The notes below the pieces were generated by a model. That model ran no database searches and was not told where the DNA came from. It saw only the letters and a program-made list of their open reading frames with translations. A stretch of DNA of 64,000 nt from Pseudomonas sp. N3-W (GTDB taxonomy: Bacteria; Pseudomonadota; Gammaproteobacteria; Pseudomonadales; Pseudomonadaceae): positions 5,103,001-5,167,000 of the forward strand of contig NZ_CP103965.1 of the NCBI RefSeq assembly GCF_024970185.1, in the 5' to 3' direction. Shown one piece after another: positions 17,594-26,288 of the stretch. The stretch's first letter is position 1; every line of letters begins with the position of its first letter. The position numbers and the translations under genes are program-made.

Positions 17594-18865
17594 TTACATG
17601 GAACCGCTCTGGGACACGCTGCGGGACAATTGCGCCAGAGCAGTAGCCATGCTCGGCGCCAACGGCAGGCGCGGAATCAGCACTGCTTGCCAGGCGTGAT
17701 ACAGGTCCGGCTTGCCGGCCCAGATATCGGCGCTCGGGCGGTTTTGCGGGTCGAGTTCGTGATGCCAGCTGCCGTCACAACGGTCGATGAAATGACTGTC
17801 ACAGAAGTCCCACAACAATCGATACCAGTGTTCATATTGCTCCTCGCCGGTACGTTGTAGCAGCGCACTGGCAGCGGCGCTGGCTTCGCAATGGGTCCAG
17901 TGCAGACGATGGCGGACCACGGCGCGGTTGTCCCAGTCGAGGGTGTAGACGATGCCCGGCAAGCCGTCGACGTCCCAGCCATGACGACAGTTGTGCTCGA
18001 AAAGTTTCTGCGCATCAGTGGCCAGCCAGCCCGGCGTGAGCATGCCCGCGCGCACTCGCGCCGCTTCCAGGTGCAGCACCAGCCGCGCCCACTCGAAGCC
18101 GTGACCAGGCGTGGTGCCGTAGGGGCGGAAGCCGTCGGCCGGGTTATCGTGGTTGTATTCACGCAGGGGCTGCCAGTCGCGGTCGAAATGCTCGATTACC
18201 AGATAGCCGTTGGCGGCGGCATGACCATGGATAAGCCGCTCGACAATGCGTTGCGCACGGACCAGCCAACGGTTGTCGTCGGTGACATCGGCCAGGGCCA
18301 GAAATGCTTCGGTGGCGTGCATGTTGCTGTTGGCGCCACGATAGGCCTCTTCTTGCGCCCAGTCGCGGCTGAAGGATTCGCGCATGGCGCCCTCCTCCTC
18401 GCTCCAGAAATGGGTGTCGATGATGTTGATTGCGTCATCAAGCAAGGCTTCGGCGCCAGGACGCTGGGCAACCACGGCGGAACTGGCGGCCAAGGCAACA
18501 AAGGCATGCAGGTAAGCGGCTTTGCCGGTGTTGTTATCGCGATGATGGGCAACGGCGAACCAGCCCCCATGCCTGGCGTCGCGCAATGGGCCACTGAGGG
18601 CTTTGACGCCGTGATCCACCAGTTCGGCAAACCCGGGCAGGCCCTGAATATGGGCCATGGCGAAGCTGTGGGTCATGCGCGCGGTGTTCATGGTTTCGGC
18701 ATGGGCATTGGCAGGCAGGCGGCCTTTTTCGTCGAGGTTGCCGAAGCCTTCGGGGAGCCTGGAAGCCTTGGCGAATGCCAGCAGGCGCTGGCCTTCGGCG
18801 GCGAGCCATTGCTGGTGGGCAGGGGCTTTCAGCCAACTGCTGAAGGCGGGTTGGAAGGAGTCCAT
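17594..18865 (-). CDS. AGE-family epimerase/isomerase (mannose/sugar isomerase-like)
   Basis: A 423-residue (alpha/alpha)6-barrel protein of the N-acylglucosamine 2-epimerase / YihS family. The conserved His/Arg-rich segments are NTARMTHSF, GGWF, NSNMHATEAFLAL, TPGHGFEWARL and RHRLHWTHCEA, which carry the family's catalytic His and Arg positions. I start at the ATG at 18865; the frame stays open further upstream but without a ribosome site. It sits between gltRS and gtsABCD as in P. putida (PP_1014 position). It may interconvert mannose and fructose or similar sugars; the true substrate is not readable. AACAACAA precedes the start. Confidence 0.85.
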   Translation of the reverse strand: MDSFQPAFSSWLKAPAHQQWLAAEGQRLLAFAKASRLPEGFGNLDEKGRLPANAHAETMNTARMTHSFAMAHIQGLPGFAELVDHGVKALSGPLRDARHGGWFAVAHHRDNNTGKAAYLHAFVALAASSAVVAQRPGAEALLDDAINIIDTHFWSEEEGAMRESFSRDWAQEEAYRGANSNMHATEAFLALADVTDDNRWLVRAQRIVERLIHGHAAANGYLVIEHFDRDWQPLREYNHDNPADGFRPYGTTPGHGFEWARLVLHLEAARVRAGMLTPGWLATDAQKLFEHNCRHGWDVDGLPGIVYTLDWDNRAVVRHRLHWTHCEASAAASALLQRTGEEQYEHWYRLLWDFCDSHFIDRCDGSWHHELDPQNRPSADIWAGKPDLYHAWQAVLIPRLPLAPSMATALAQLSRSVSQSGSM

Positions 18866-18873
18866 AGGGTGCC

Positions 18874-18888
18874 TTTTTTTGTTGTTTT
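18874..18888 (-). promoter_or_regulatory. candidate Hfq/Crc (CA) motif before the AGE isomerase
   Basis: AAAACAACAAAAAAA on the minus strand, just upstream of the start at 18865, contains AAnAAnAA. Confidence 0.6.
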
Positions 18889-18996
18889 GACGGGGGGAGT
18901 CTAAACAACGGGCAGGGATGGGCAGGTAACGAAGGGGACGAGTTATGTCACCGGATGGTGACATTCAGGTATGAACAGTACTGCCTGATCTGACAC

Positions 18997-19076
18997 CTTC
19001 GCGGGCAAGCCCATTCCCACAGGGGTTTCGTGTCGTACACGAATCCAATGTGGGAGCCGAGCTTGCCCGCGATGAA
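18997..19076. repeat. REP pair downstream of gltS
   Basis: TTCGCGGGCAAGCCCATTCCCACA and TGTGGGAGCCGAGCTTGCCCGCGA face each other, with small deviations from the usual copies. Confidence 0.85.
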
Positions 19077-19093
19077 CGATAACGCGGTCCCTG

Positions 19094-20563
19094 CTAGTCA
19101 ACACTGCGCGGCAACTGCAACGTCACCCTCAACCCGCCCTCGCGCAAATTCTGCAGCGTCACTTCACCGCCATGGCTGTGGGCAATGTTGCGTGCAATCC
19201 CCAGCCCCAGCCCATACCCCTGCTGCTGTCCAGCCAGTCGAAAATGCGGTTCGAACACCTGCTCCAGCCGCTGCTCGGGCACGCCCGGTCCTTCGTCATC
19301 GACATGCAGGACAAACGCGCTGTCATCGTCGTCGATGTGCAAATGCGCGTTCTGCCCGTACTTCAAGGCGTTGTCGATCAGGTTGCCGATGCAGCGTTTA
19401 AGCGCCAGTGGTTTACCCGGATACGCCGCCAGTGCACGGCCATCCTGGGTGACGCGGCCATTGCCATTGGGTGCCAGGTACGGCTCGACCAGGCAATCAA
19501 GCACATGATTGAGGTCCACCGGCTCGATATTTTCGTGGATGTCGGTGTCTTTCACACATTGCAGTGCGCCTTTGACCAGCAGCTCCAACTCGTCCAGGTC
19601 GCGCCCGAACTTGGCTTGCAGCTTCTCGTCTTCGAGCAGTTCGACCCGCAGCCGCAAGCGGGTGATCGGCGTACGCAAGTCATGGGAAATAGCACTGAAC
19701 AACTGGCTGCGTTCGGTCAGGTATCGGCTGATGCGCTCACGCATGGCATTGAAGGCACGGCCGACCTCGATCACTTCACTGCCGCCGCCCTCGGCCACCG
19801 GCTCGACATCGGCGCCCAGGGACATGTCCCGCGCCGCACGGGCCAGGCGCTTGAGCGGCCGGCTCTGCCAGTGCACCAGCAAGCCGATGAACAACAGCAA
19901 GAAGCCGCTGGTGAGGACGATAAACCACACCTGCTGCGCCGGCAGCCCCTGCTCTTCCAGGCTGGTGTAGGGCTCGGGCAACAGCGAGGCGATGTACAGC
20001 CATTCGCCCGGTGCCATCTGGATCTGCGTGACCAGCACCGGTGGGTTCACCGGCTCCAGGGTCAACGCGTAGTGCGCCCAGGAACGCGGCAATTCATCGA
20101 GTTTCAGCCCGCTGTTGAAAATGCGCAGGTCTTCGGGGCTGACAAAAGTCACCGAGATGTCGACGTCCTGGCCCAGCGACTCACGCAGTACCTGATCGAC
20201 TGCATTGAGCACGGCTTGCTTGCGCGGGGTGATCGGCAGCACTTCCATGCCCAGCGGTTTGTCATTGAGCGTCACCACGAACCGGGTGCCGCCCATGCTG
20301 CGCAACTGGTCGAGCACCAATGGGCGGAACGCCACCGGCAGCGAGCGCAAATAGCTAACGCTGGCGGTCATCGAATGCGCCAGGCTGCGGGCGCTGGTCA
20401 CCAGCCCTTCGAGCTGGGTGGCGCGCAGTTGCGAGACCCAGATCACACTGGAAAGCGCCTGGGCCGCCAACACCACCAGCAAGGTCAGCAGCAACATCCG
20501 GCCCAGCAACGAATGCGGCACCGGCACCCGGCCCGCAAGTTTTCGCAGGCCGTCAGTGACCAT
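19094..20563 (-). CDS. gltS: sensor histidine kinase GltS
   Basis: The sensor of the GltR/GltS two-component system that controls glucose uptake genes in Pseudomonas. It has ~489 residues: a membrane helix near the N-terminus (LLGRMLLLTLLVVLAAQALSS), a periplasmic sensor region, a second helix (VWFIVLTSGFLLLFIGLLV), HAMP, the HisKA box SAISHDLRTPITRLRLRVE, and an ATPase domain with NLIDNALKYG and DEGPGVP. I place the start at the ATG at 20563, overlapping gltR by 11 bp; ATG 20578 and GTG 20599 are also possible and none has a clear ribosome site. Confidence 0.9.
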   Translation of the reverse strand: MVTDGLRKLAGRVPVPHSLLGRMLLLTLLVVLAAQALSSVIWVSQLRATQLEGLVTSARSLAHSMTASVSYLRSLPVAFRPLVLDQLRSMGGTRFVVTLNDKPLGMEVLPITPRKQAVLNAVDQVLRESLGQDVDISVTFVSPEDLRIFNSGLKLDELPRSWAHYALTLEPVNPPVLVTQIQMAPGEWLYIASLLPEPYTSLEEQGLPAQQVWFIVLTSGFLLLFIGLLVHWQSRPLKRLARAARDMSLGADVEPVAEGGGSEVIEVGRAFNAMRERISRYLTERSQLFSAISHDLRTPITRLRLRVELLEDEKLQAKFGRDLDELELLVKGALQCVKDTDIHENIEPVDLNHVLDCLVEPYLAPNGNGRVTQDGRALAAYPGKPLALKRCIGNLIDNALKYGQNAHLHIDDDDSAFVLHVDDEGPGVPEQRLEQVFEPHFRLAGQQQGYGLGLGIARNIAHSHGGEVTLQNLREGGLRVTLQLPRSVD

Positions 20564-21284
20564 TGCTGGCAACCACATTGGCTGCCAGTTGGTAGCCACT
20601 GCCGCGCACGGTACGGATCAGTCGCGGCGGCTTTTCGGTGTCGCGCAGACGTTGACGCAGGCGGCTGACCGCCATGTCGACGATGCGATCCAGCGGCATC
20701 AGGTCGCGGCCACGGGTGGCGTTGCCGATGGTGTCGCGGTCGAGAATTTCCTGGGGGTGATCGAGGAACAGTTTCAGCAGGGCGAAATCGGCGCCGGACA
20801 AGATCACTTCTTCGCCATCAATGTGAAACAGGCGATGACTGACCATGTCCAGCCGCCAGTCGTCGAAAACCAGCACTTCCGGGCCGGATCGCTCCTGACC
20901 AAACTGCGCACGACGCAACAGCGCCTTGATCCGGGCCTGCAATTCTCGTGGGCTGAAGGGTTTGCCAAGATAATCGTCGGCACCGAGTTCCAGGCCGATG
21001 ACCCGGTCGGCCTCGTCGGAACTGGCGGTGAGCATGATGATCGGCACCTGCGCCTGACGCGGGTGCTGGCGAATCCAGCGACAGAGACTGAAACCGTCTT
21101 CATCCGGCAGCATCACATCGAGAATCACCAGATCGCTCGGCGCATCGTTCATGGCTTGGCGAAAGCCTGCGCCATCGGGCGTGGTGCGCACCTGAAAACC
21201 TGCACGGGTCAGGTAGGTGTCCAGCAACTCGCGTATCTCTTGATCGTCATCGACCAACAAAATCGACTTGTTGACTGAGCTCAC
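20553..21284 (-). CDS. gltR: response regulator GltR (OmpR family)
   Basis: A 243-residue regulator. The receiver domain has the acidic pocket VDDD (12–14), phospho-acceptor Asp56 (VILDVMLP) and the switch Lys in GKPFSP; the C-terminal winged helix has GNATRGRD and RLRQRLRDTEKPPRLIRTV. I prefer the GTG at 21284, which has AAGGA about 11 bp upstream; the open frame continues to 21482 but runs through a REP pair. In P. putida (GltR-2) and P. aeruginosa it controls glucose transport genes, consistent with the downstream gts/oprB genes. Confidence 0.92.
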   Translation of the reverse strand: MSSVNKSILLVDDDQEIRELLDTYLTRAGFQVRTTPDGAGFRQAMNDAPSDLVILDVMLPDEDGFSLCRWIRQHPRQAQVPIIMLTASSDEADRVIGLELGADDYLGKPFSPRELQARIKALLRRAQFGQERSGPEVLVFDDWRLDMVSHRLFHIDGEEVILSGADFALLKLFLDHPQEILDRDTIGNATRGRDLMPLDRIVDMAVSRLRQRLRDTEKPPRLIRTVRGSGYQLAANVVASNGH

Positions 21285-21361
21285 TTCGAAGGCGTCCTTG
21301 TTTTTGGTATTGGGGCGGATTATGCCTGATGAACCCTGAATATTTGTTGCCTGTTCTGGCC

Positions 21362-21439
21362 CTATCGCGAGCAAGCTCGCTCCCACAGGGGTCATGTGAT
21401 CGACACAAAACCAATGTGGGAGCGAGCTTGCTCGCGATA
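21362..21439. repeat. inverted REP pair between glk and gltR
   Basis: TATCGCGAGCAAGCTCGCTCCCACA and its reverse complement are separated by ~28 bp. It sits between glk (upstream) and gltR and may separate the two units at the RNA level. Confidence 0.92.
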
Positions 21440-21453
21440 AAGGCGACTCGGTA

Positions 21454-22404
21454 TCAAGCCTGCTCGAGCGCCACACCCGCACCCATCAGCCCGGAATACG
21501 GCGCTGTCACCAGCCACACCGGAATGCCCTTGAAGTAGTCGCTCATGCAGCCCTTGTCGGCAAAACACCGGGCGAAACCGCTTTCGAGGAAGAAATCGGC
21601 AAACCGAGGAATCACCCCGCCGACGATGTACACACCGCCGCGCCCACCGACCGTCAGCACGTTGTTGCCCGCCACGCGGCCGAGCCAGCAGCAGAACTGC
21701 TCCAGCACTTCCAGCGCTACCGGGTCACCAGCCAGCCCTGCCGCCGTGATGGCTTCCGGGGTGTCGAACTGCGGCTCATGACCATCTACCGCGCAGATCG
21801 CCCGGTAAACCCGGGGCAGCCCGCCGCCGCTCAACGCGGTCTCGGCGCTGACATGCCCGATCTCATTGAAGATGTGCTGCCACAGCTGGGTTTCACGCGA
21901 ACTGCTCAAGGGCAAATCAACGTGACCGCCCTCCCCCGGCAATGCCGCGAAACGGCCTTCGCCCAGGTGCAGCAACGTGCCCACACCCAGCCCCGTGCCC
22001 GGCCCGATCACCACGGCCGGGCGCAACGGCTCCGGCGTGCCTTCGCAGACCACCCGAAACTCGTCTGGCTGCAAACGGGTCATGCCCAGTGCCATCGCCG
22101 AGAAATCGTTGACCAGCAGCAACTGGTCCACCTGCAAGGTCTGGCAGAACGCCTTGCGGCTCAGGCGCCAGTGGTTGTTGGTGAACTTGAATTCGTCACC
22201 GCTCACAGGCCCGGCCACCGACAGGCACACCGAGCCAATGGCGCCCGGCTTGAGGCCGAGGCCAGTCAGGTAGACGCCGATGGCCTCTTCCGGACTGGTA
22301 TGTTCCGCCGTCGGCAGCACCTGGATCGATTCCAGTTGCTGGTTTTTCCACAACGCGAAGCGTGCGTTGGTCCCACCGATGTCACCGACCAAAGCCAGTT
22401 TCAA
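21454..22404 (-). CDS. glk: glucokinase
   Basis: Phosphorylates cytoplasmic glucose to glucose-6-phosphate with ATP. The 316-residue protein of the bacterial GlkA family has phosphate-1 motif [14 protein letters not shown], catalytic Asp in [12 protein letters not shown], phosphate-2 GPGTGLGVG and the LPGEGGH segment. The start is a TTG at 22404 that overlaps the edd stop (TTGA), so translation is almost certainly coupled to edd. It is part of the HexR-controlled edd–glk unit. Confidence 0.95.
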   Translation of the reverse strand: MKLALVGDIGGTNARFALWKNQQLESIQVLPTAEHTSPEEAIGVYLTGLGLKPGAIGSVCLSVAGPVSGDEFKFTNNHWRLSRKAFCQTLQVDQLLLVNDFSAMALGMTRLQPDEFRVVCEGTPEPLRPAVVIGPGTGLGVGTLLHLGEGRFAALPGEGGHVDLPLSSSRETQLWQHIFNEIGHVSAETALSGGGLPRVYRAICAVDGHEPQFDTPEAITAAGLAGDPVALEVLEQFCCWLGRVAGNNVLTVGGRGGVYIVGGVIPRFADFFLESGFARCFADKGCMSDYFKGIPVWLVTAPYSGLMGAGVALEQA

Positions 22405-24227
22405 TTAAGCGTCTCCAGGGCAGAAGTAAAGGCGCTGGCGCCCTGCTCTGCCGAGCTGAAAGCCATGCGCATGAAACCGAACAGTTCGCGACCGCTGCCA
22501 ATGTTATTGCCCAACAGGCCCTTGGCCGGGGTGCGTGCTGCGAATTCGTCAGGGTCCACCTTAAGCTCCAGGGTGCCTTTGACGCCATCGACGCGGATGA
22601 TATCGCCCTCTTGCACCCGCGCCAAAGCGCCGCCGACATAAGCTTCGGGACTGACGTGAATGGCCGCCGGGATTTTCCCCGAGGCGCCGGACATGCGCCC
22701 GTCGGTCACCAGTGCGACCTTGAAGCCGCGATCCTGCAACACGCCGAGGAACGGCGTCATCTTGTGCAGCTCCGGCATACCGTTGGAACGCGGGCCCTGG
22801 AAGCGCATGACGGCAACAAAATCCTTCTCCAGCAAACCGGCCTTGAACGCATCGGCCAGGTCCTGCTGGTCCTGGAACACCATCGCTGGCGCCTCGACAA
22901 TCTGGTTTTCCAGCGCCACAGCCGAGACCTTCATCACACCGCGACCGAGATTACCTTCCATCACCCGCAGGCCACCTTCTTGGGAGAATGCGCGTGCCAC
23001 CGGACGCAGAATCGTTTCGTCGAGGCTCTCGATCGGGCCTTCGCGCCATACCAGTTCGCCGTTATCGAGGAACGGCTCCACGGTGTAACGGCTCAGGCCA
23101 TGACCCAGCACGGTGTTGACGTTTTCGTGAAGCAGGCCCGCTTCCAGCAGTTCGCGGATCAGGAACGACATGCCGCCTGCTGCCTGGAAATGGTTGATGT
23201 CAGCTTTGCCGTTCGGGTAGACGTGGCTAAGGGTCGGCACCACCTCGGACAGATCGGCCATGTCCTGCCAGGTCAGCTGAATGCCTGCCGCCATGGCGAT
23301 GGCCGGCATGTGTAGCGTGTGGTTGGTCGAGCCGCCGGTGGCGTGCAGGGCCACGATGGAGTTGACCAGCGAACGCTCGTCGACGATTTCGCCGATGGGC
23401 ATGAAGTCGCCGTTCTGCTTGGTCAGACGCGTGACCTGATGCGCCGCCTCGCGAGTCAGGGCGTCGCGCAACGGTGTGTTCGGATTGACGAAAGAGGCAC
23501 CCGGCAAGTGCAGGCCCATGACTTCCATCAGTAACTGGTTGGTGTTGGCGGTGCCGTAGAAGGTGCAGGTGCCGGGGCTGTGGTAGGAGTTCATTTCCGA
23601 CTCCAACAGCTCTTCGCGGCTGGCCTTGCCTTCGGCGTAGCGCTGGCGCACATCGGCTTTCTGCTTGTTGGAAATCCCCGAAACCATTGGCCCGCCCGGC
23701 ACAAAGATGGTCGGCAGATGGCCGAAACGCAACGCGCCCATCATCAGGCCCGGCACGATCTTGTCGCAGATGCCCAGCATCAGCGCGCCGTCGAACATGT
23801 TGTGGGACAACGCCACGGCGGTGGACAGCGCGATCACTTCGCGGCTGGGCAGACTCAGCTCCATGCCGGGCTCGCCCTGCGTCACGCCATCGCACATGGC
23901 CGGGGTGCCGCCCGCGAATTGACCGACGGAGCCGATCTCGCGCAGGGCTTTCTTGATTTGTTCGGGAAAGACCTCATACGGCTGATGCGCCGAGAGCATG
24001 TCGTTATAAGACGAAACAATAGCGATGTTGGCGGAGTTCATCATCCGCAGGCTGTGCTTGTCCTCGGTGCCACACCCGGCCACGCCATGGGCAAAGTTGG
24101 CGCATTGCAACTTACCGCGCATCGGGCCATCGCTGGCGGCGCCGCGAATGAGCGCAAGGTATGCCTCACGGGTTGCACGGCTGCGGGCAATAAGCCGTTC
24201 GGTGACCTCAAGTACGCGGGGATGCAT
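22401..24227 (-). CDS. edd: 6-phosphogluconate dehydratase
   Basis: Dehydrates 6-phosphogluconate to KDPG; a [4Fe-4S] enzyme of the IlvD/Edd family. At 608 residues it has the usual length. IlvD/Edd signatures are visible: [12 protein letters not shown] and, near the C-terminus, [18 protein letters not shown]. It is divergent from gap, with a TTGT-N7-ACAA operator 121 bp upstream of the ATG, and is followed by glk with overlapping stop/start codons. HexR with KDPG as inducer is the expected control. Confidence 0.97.
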   Translation of the reverse strand: MHPRVLEVTERLIARSRATREAYLALIRGAASDGPMRGKLQCANFAHGVAGCGTEDKHSLRMMNSANIAIVSSYNDMLSAHQPYEVFPEQIKKALREIGSVGQFAGGTPAMCDGVTQGEPGMELSLPSREVIALSTAVALSHNMFDGALMLGICDKIVPGLMMGALRFGHLPTIFVPGGPMVSGISNKQKADVRQRYAEGKASREELLESEMNSYHSPGTCTFYGTANTNQLLMEVMGLHLPGASFVNPNTPLRDALTREAAHQVTRLTKQNGDFMPIGEIVDERSLVNSIVALHATGGSTNHTLHMPAIAMAAGIQLTWQDMADLSEVVPTLSHVYPNGKADINHFQAAGGMSFLIRELLEAGLLHENVNTVLGHGLSRYTVEPFLDNGELVWREGPIESLDETILRPVARAFSQEGGLRVMEGNLGRGVMKVSAVALENQIVEAPAMVFQDQQDLADAFKAGLLEKDFVAVMRFQGPRSNGMPELHKMTPFLGVLQDRGFKVALVTDGRMSGASGKIPAAIHVSPEAYVGGALARVQEGDIIRVDGVKGTLELKVDPDEFAARTPAKGLLGNNIGSGRELFGFMRMAFSSAEQGASAFTSALETLN

Positions 24228-24347
24228 GTGTAGAACTCCAGGCTAACGGATGTGGCGACCTGATTGTCTATGCTGATCAAGGACCGGTGTCGATGGGATG
24301 ACGGACGGTTTTCTTGATCGATCGGACCAGTTGATTCAGGTCACTCG

Positions 24348-24362
24348 TTGTAGATTGAACAA
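24348..24362. promoter_or_regulatory. HexR operator (edd side)
   Basis: TTGTAGATTGAACAA fits TTGT-N7-ACAA exactly. It lies in the edd/gap divergent promoter region. Confidence 0.85.
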
Positions 24363-24409
24363 AATATTGCCATTAAAAAGGCTTGTTTTCTATTTTTATG
24401 CGAATAATC

Positions 24410-24424
24410 TTGTAATTCCAACAA
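24410..24424. promoter_or_regulatory. HexR operator (gap side)
   Basis: TTGTAATTCCAACAA fits TTGT-N7-ACAA exactly, 22 bp upstream of the gap ATG, so a bound repressor would block the promoter or leader. Confidence 0.85.
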
Positions 24425-24429
24425 CAAAA
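24420..24429 (+). promoter_or_regulatory. candidate Hfq/Crc (CA) motif before gap
   Basis: AACAACAAAA overlaps the HexR operator and lies ~18–27 bp upstream of the gap start. Confidence 0.4.
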
Positions 24430-24446
24430 CCACGGCGGCGCTGTAA

Positions 24447-25448
24447 ATGACTCTTCGAATCGCAATCAATGGTTTTGGCCGTATCGGCCGTAACGTCCTG
24501 CGCGCACTGTATACCCAAGGCTATCGACAGGATCTGCAGATCGTCGCCATCAACGACCTGGGCGACAGCTCGATCAATGCACATCTGCTCAAGTACGACA
24601 CCGTTCACGGCACATTCGACGCCGATGTTCAGCACGACAACGAAAGCCTGACCGTCAATGGCGACCGCATCTCGGTCAGCGCCATCCGCAACCCGGCGGA
24701 ACTGCCCTGGGCTGCCGAGAAAATTGACGTGGTGTTCGAATGCACCGGTCTGTTCACCGACCGCGCCAAAGCCGCCGCGCATATTACCGCTGGCGCCCGC
24801 AAAGTGATTATCTCGGCCCCGGCCAAAGGCGCCGATGCCACCGTGGTTTATGGTGTCAACCACGACATTCTGCGCCAGTCGCACCAGATTATTTCCAACG
24901 CGTCGTGCACCACCAACTGCCTGGCCCCGGTGGCCCAGATACTGCACCGCGAGTTGGGCATCGAAAGCGGTCTGATGACCACCATTCATGCCTACACCAA
25001 CGACCAGAACCTGACCGACGTCTATCACACCGACCCGTACCGCGCGCGTTCGGCCACCCAGAACATGATCCCGAGCAAGACCGGCGCCGCTGAAGCGGTG
25101 GGCCTGGTGCTGCCGGAACTGGCAGGCAAACTGACCGGCATGGCCGTGCGTGTGCCGGTGATCAACGTGTCACTGGTGGATTTGACCGTGCAACTCAAGC
25201 GCGAAGCGTCGGCTGATGAAGTGAATGCGCTGCTGAAGGAAGCCAGCCAGCACTCGAAAATCCTTGGCTACAACACCCTGCCGCTGGTCTCCAGCGACTT
25301 CAACCACAACCCGCTGTCGTCGATCTTCGACGCCAACCACACCAAAGTCAGCGGCAAGCTGCTCAAGGTGCTGGCCTGGTACGACAACGAATGGGGCTTC
25401 TCCAACCGCATGCTGGATAACTGCCTGGCGTTGTGTAACGCGGAATAA
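24447..25448 (+). CDS. gap: glyceraldehyde-3-phosphate dehydrogenase, type I
   Basis: Oxidises and phosphorylates glyceraldehyde-3-phosphate from the Entner–Doudoroff pathway. The 333-residue protein has NAD fold [10 protein letters not shown] (7–16), Asp37 in AINDLGD (typical of NAD use) and catalytic Cys154 in SNASCTTNC, with the matching His in [10 protein letters not shown]. It corresponds to gap-1 of P. putida and P. aeruginosa, the HexR-controlled copy used during sugar growth, and is divergent from edd with a HexR site just before the start. Confidence 0.97.
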   Translation: MTLRIAINGFGRIGRNVLRALYTQGYRQDLQIVAINDLGDSSINAHLLKYDTVHGTFDADVQHDNESLTVNGDRISVSAIRNPAELPWAAEKIDVVFECTGLFTDRAKAAAHITAGARKVIISAPAKGADATVVYGVNHDILRQSHQIISNASCTTNCLAPVAQILHRELGIESGLMTTIHAYTNDQNLTDVYHTDPYRARSATQNMIPSKTGAAEAVGLVLPELAGKLTGMAVRVPVINVSLVDLTVQLKREASADEVNALLKEASQHSKILGYNTLPLVSSDFNHNPLSSIFDANHTKVSGKLLKVLAWYDNEWGFSNRMLDNCLALCNAE

Positions 25449-25458
25449 CCCACGGCCC

Positions 25459-25551
25459 CCTGTGGGAGCGAGCCTGCTTGCGAAAGCGGTGTGTCAGTAA
25501 ACATTCGCGTCGACTGACACGCCTTCTTCGCGAGCACGCCGGCTCCCACAG
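25459..25551. repeat. REP pair downstream of gap
   Basis: CTGTGGGAGCGAGCCTGCTTGCGAA and TTCGCGAGCACGCCGGCTCCCACAG face each other, with a GTGTCAGT/ACTGACAC inner stem. Confidence 0.9.
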
Positions 25552-25602
25552 GTTTGAAGGCGTTACATCGCGGTCACAAATCAGCGCTTGACCATTCGAG
25601 CA

Positions 25603-25621
25603 GATGATAAGCATTATCATT
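25603..25621. promoter_or_regulatory. Fur box upstream of the haem-signalling sigma factor
   Basis: GATGATAAGCATTATCATT is a near-perfect Fur box, 26 bp upstream of the GTG start. Iron starvation should derepress the sigma/anti-sigma pair. Confidence 0.9.
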
Positions 25622-25646
25622 CGCTAAAAATGGATCAGGTCCTCCC

Positions 25647-26165
25647 GTGAGTCAATCGCGCTTCAATCACGTCTTCATCGCCCAGCGCCTCTCGTTGCTG
25701 CGAACCCTGGAGCGGATGGTCAACAATCACAGCACCGCCGAAGACCTGTTGCAGGAAACGTATCTGCGCGTGACGCGGGCGTTGAGTGAACGGGCCATTG
25801 ATCACCTTGAACCCTTCGTATTCCAGACCGCCCGCAACCTGGCACTGGACCATTTGCGTGCGCGGCGCATTCAGTCACGCACCCTGGTCGACGATGTGCC
25901 GCTGGACGTGGTGCAAAGTATTGCCGCCCCCACCAGCAGCGCCGAAGACGCTGCCCACGCCGAACAACTGCTGGAACGCCTGAACCTGAGCCTCGGTGAG
26001 TTGAGCCCGCGTCAGCAGCAGATCTTCATCCTCAGTCGCCTGCACGGCCACAGCTACCTGGAAATCGCCGAACAACTCGGTGTGTCGTTGAGCACCGTGC
26101 AAAAGGAATTGAAGCTGATCATGGCGATCTGCATCGGCGTGGCGCAACGGTTGAATGGCGATTGA
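25647..26165 (+). CDS. hxuI: ECF (FecI-type) iron-starvation sigma factor, HxuI-like
   Basis: A 172-residue sigma factor with region 2 (NNHSTAEDLLQETYLRV … FQTARNLALDHLRARR) and region 4 (SPRQQQIFILSRLHGHSYLEIAEQLGVSLSTVQKEL). The start is a GTG at 25647, just after a strong Fur box. It is followed by a FecR-type anti-sigma factor, a TonB receptor with signalling domain and haem oxygenase, the order of the haem-responsive Hxu system of P. aeruginosa (PA1300–1302). It should transcribe the receptor gene when haem is sensed. The symbol is by context. Confidence 0.87.
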   Translation: MSQSRFNHVFIAQRLSLLRTLERMVNNHSTAEDLLQETYLRVTRALSERAIDHLEPFVFQTARNLALDHLRARRIQSRTLVDDVPLDVVQSIAAPTSSAEDAAHAEQLLERLNLSLGELSPRQQQIFILSRLHGHSYLEIAEQLGVSLSTVQKELKLIMAICIGVAQRLNGD

Positions 26166-26288
26166 GTCTGCAACAGCGGCTGCTCAACACCGTTGATCAA
26201 CTGCGCGCACGCTCAGGCTTTGCTACCCTTGCGCTACTTTCAAGCTGACTAAAAAACAGCGGTGCACAGACACTGCCGAGGAAACACC

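Noticed and set aside
18866..18964. N-terminal extension of the AGE isomerase
   Set aside because: The frame is open but has no ribosome site and translates the A-rich leader.
21285..21482. N-terminal extension of GltR
   Set aside because: The open frame upstream of 21284 passes through the REP pair and has no conserved residues; response regulators start close to SILLVDDD.
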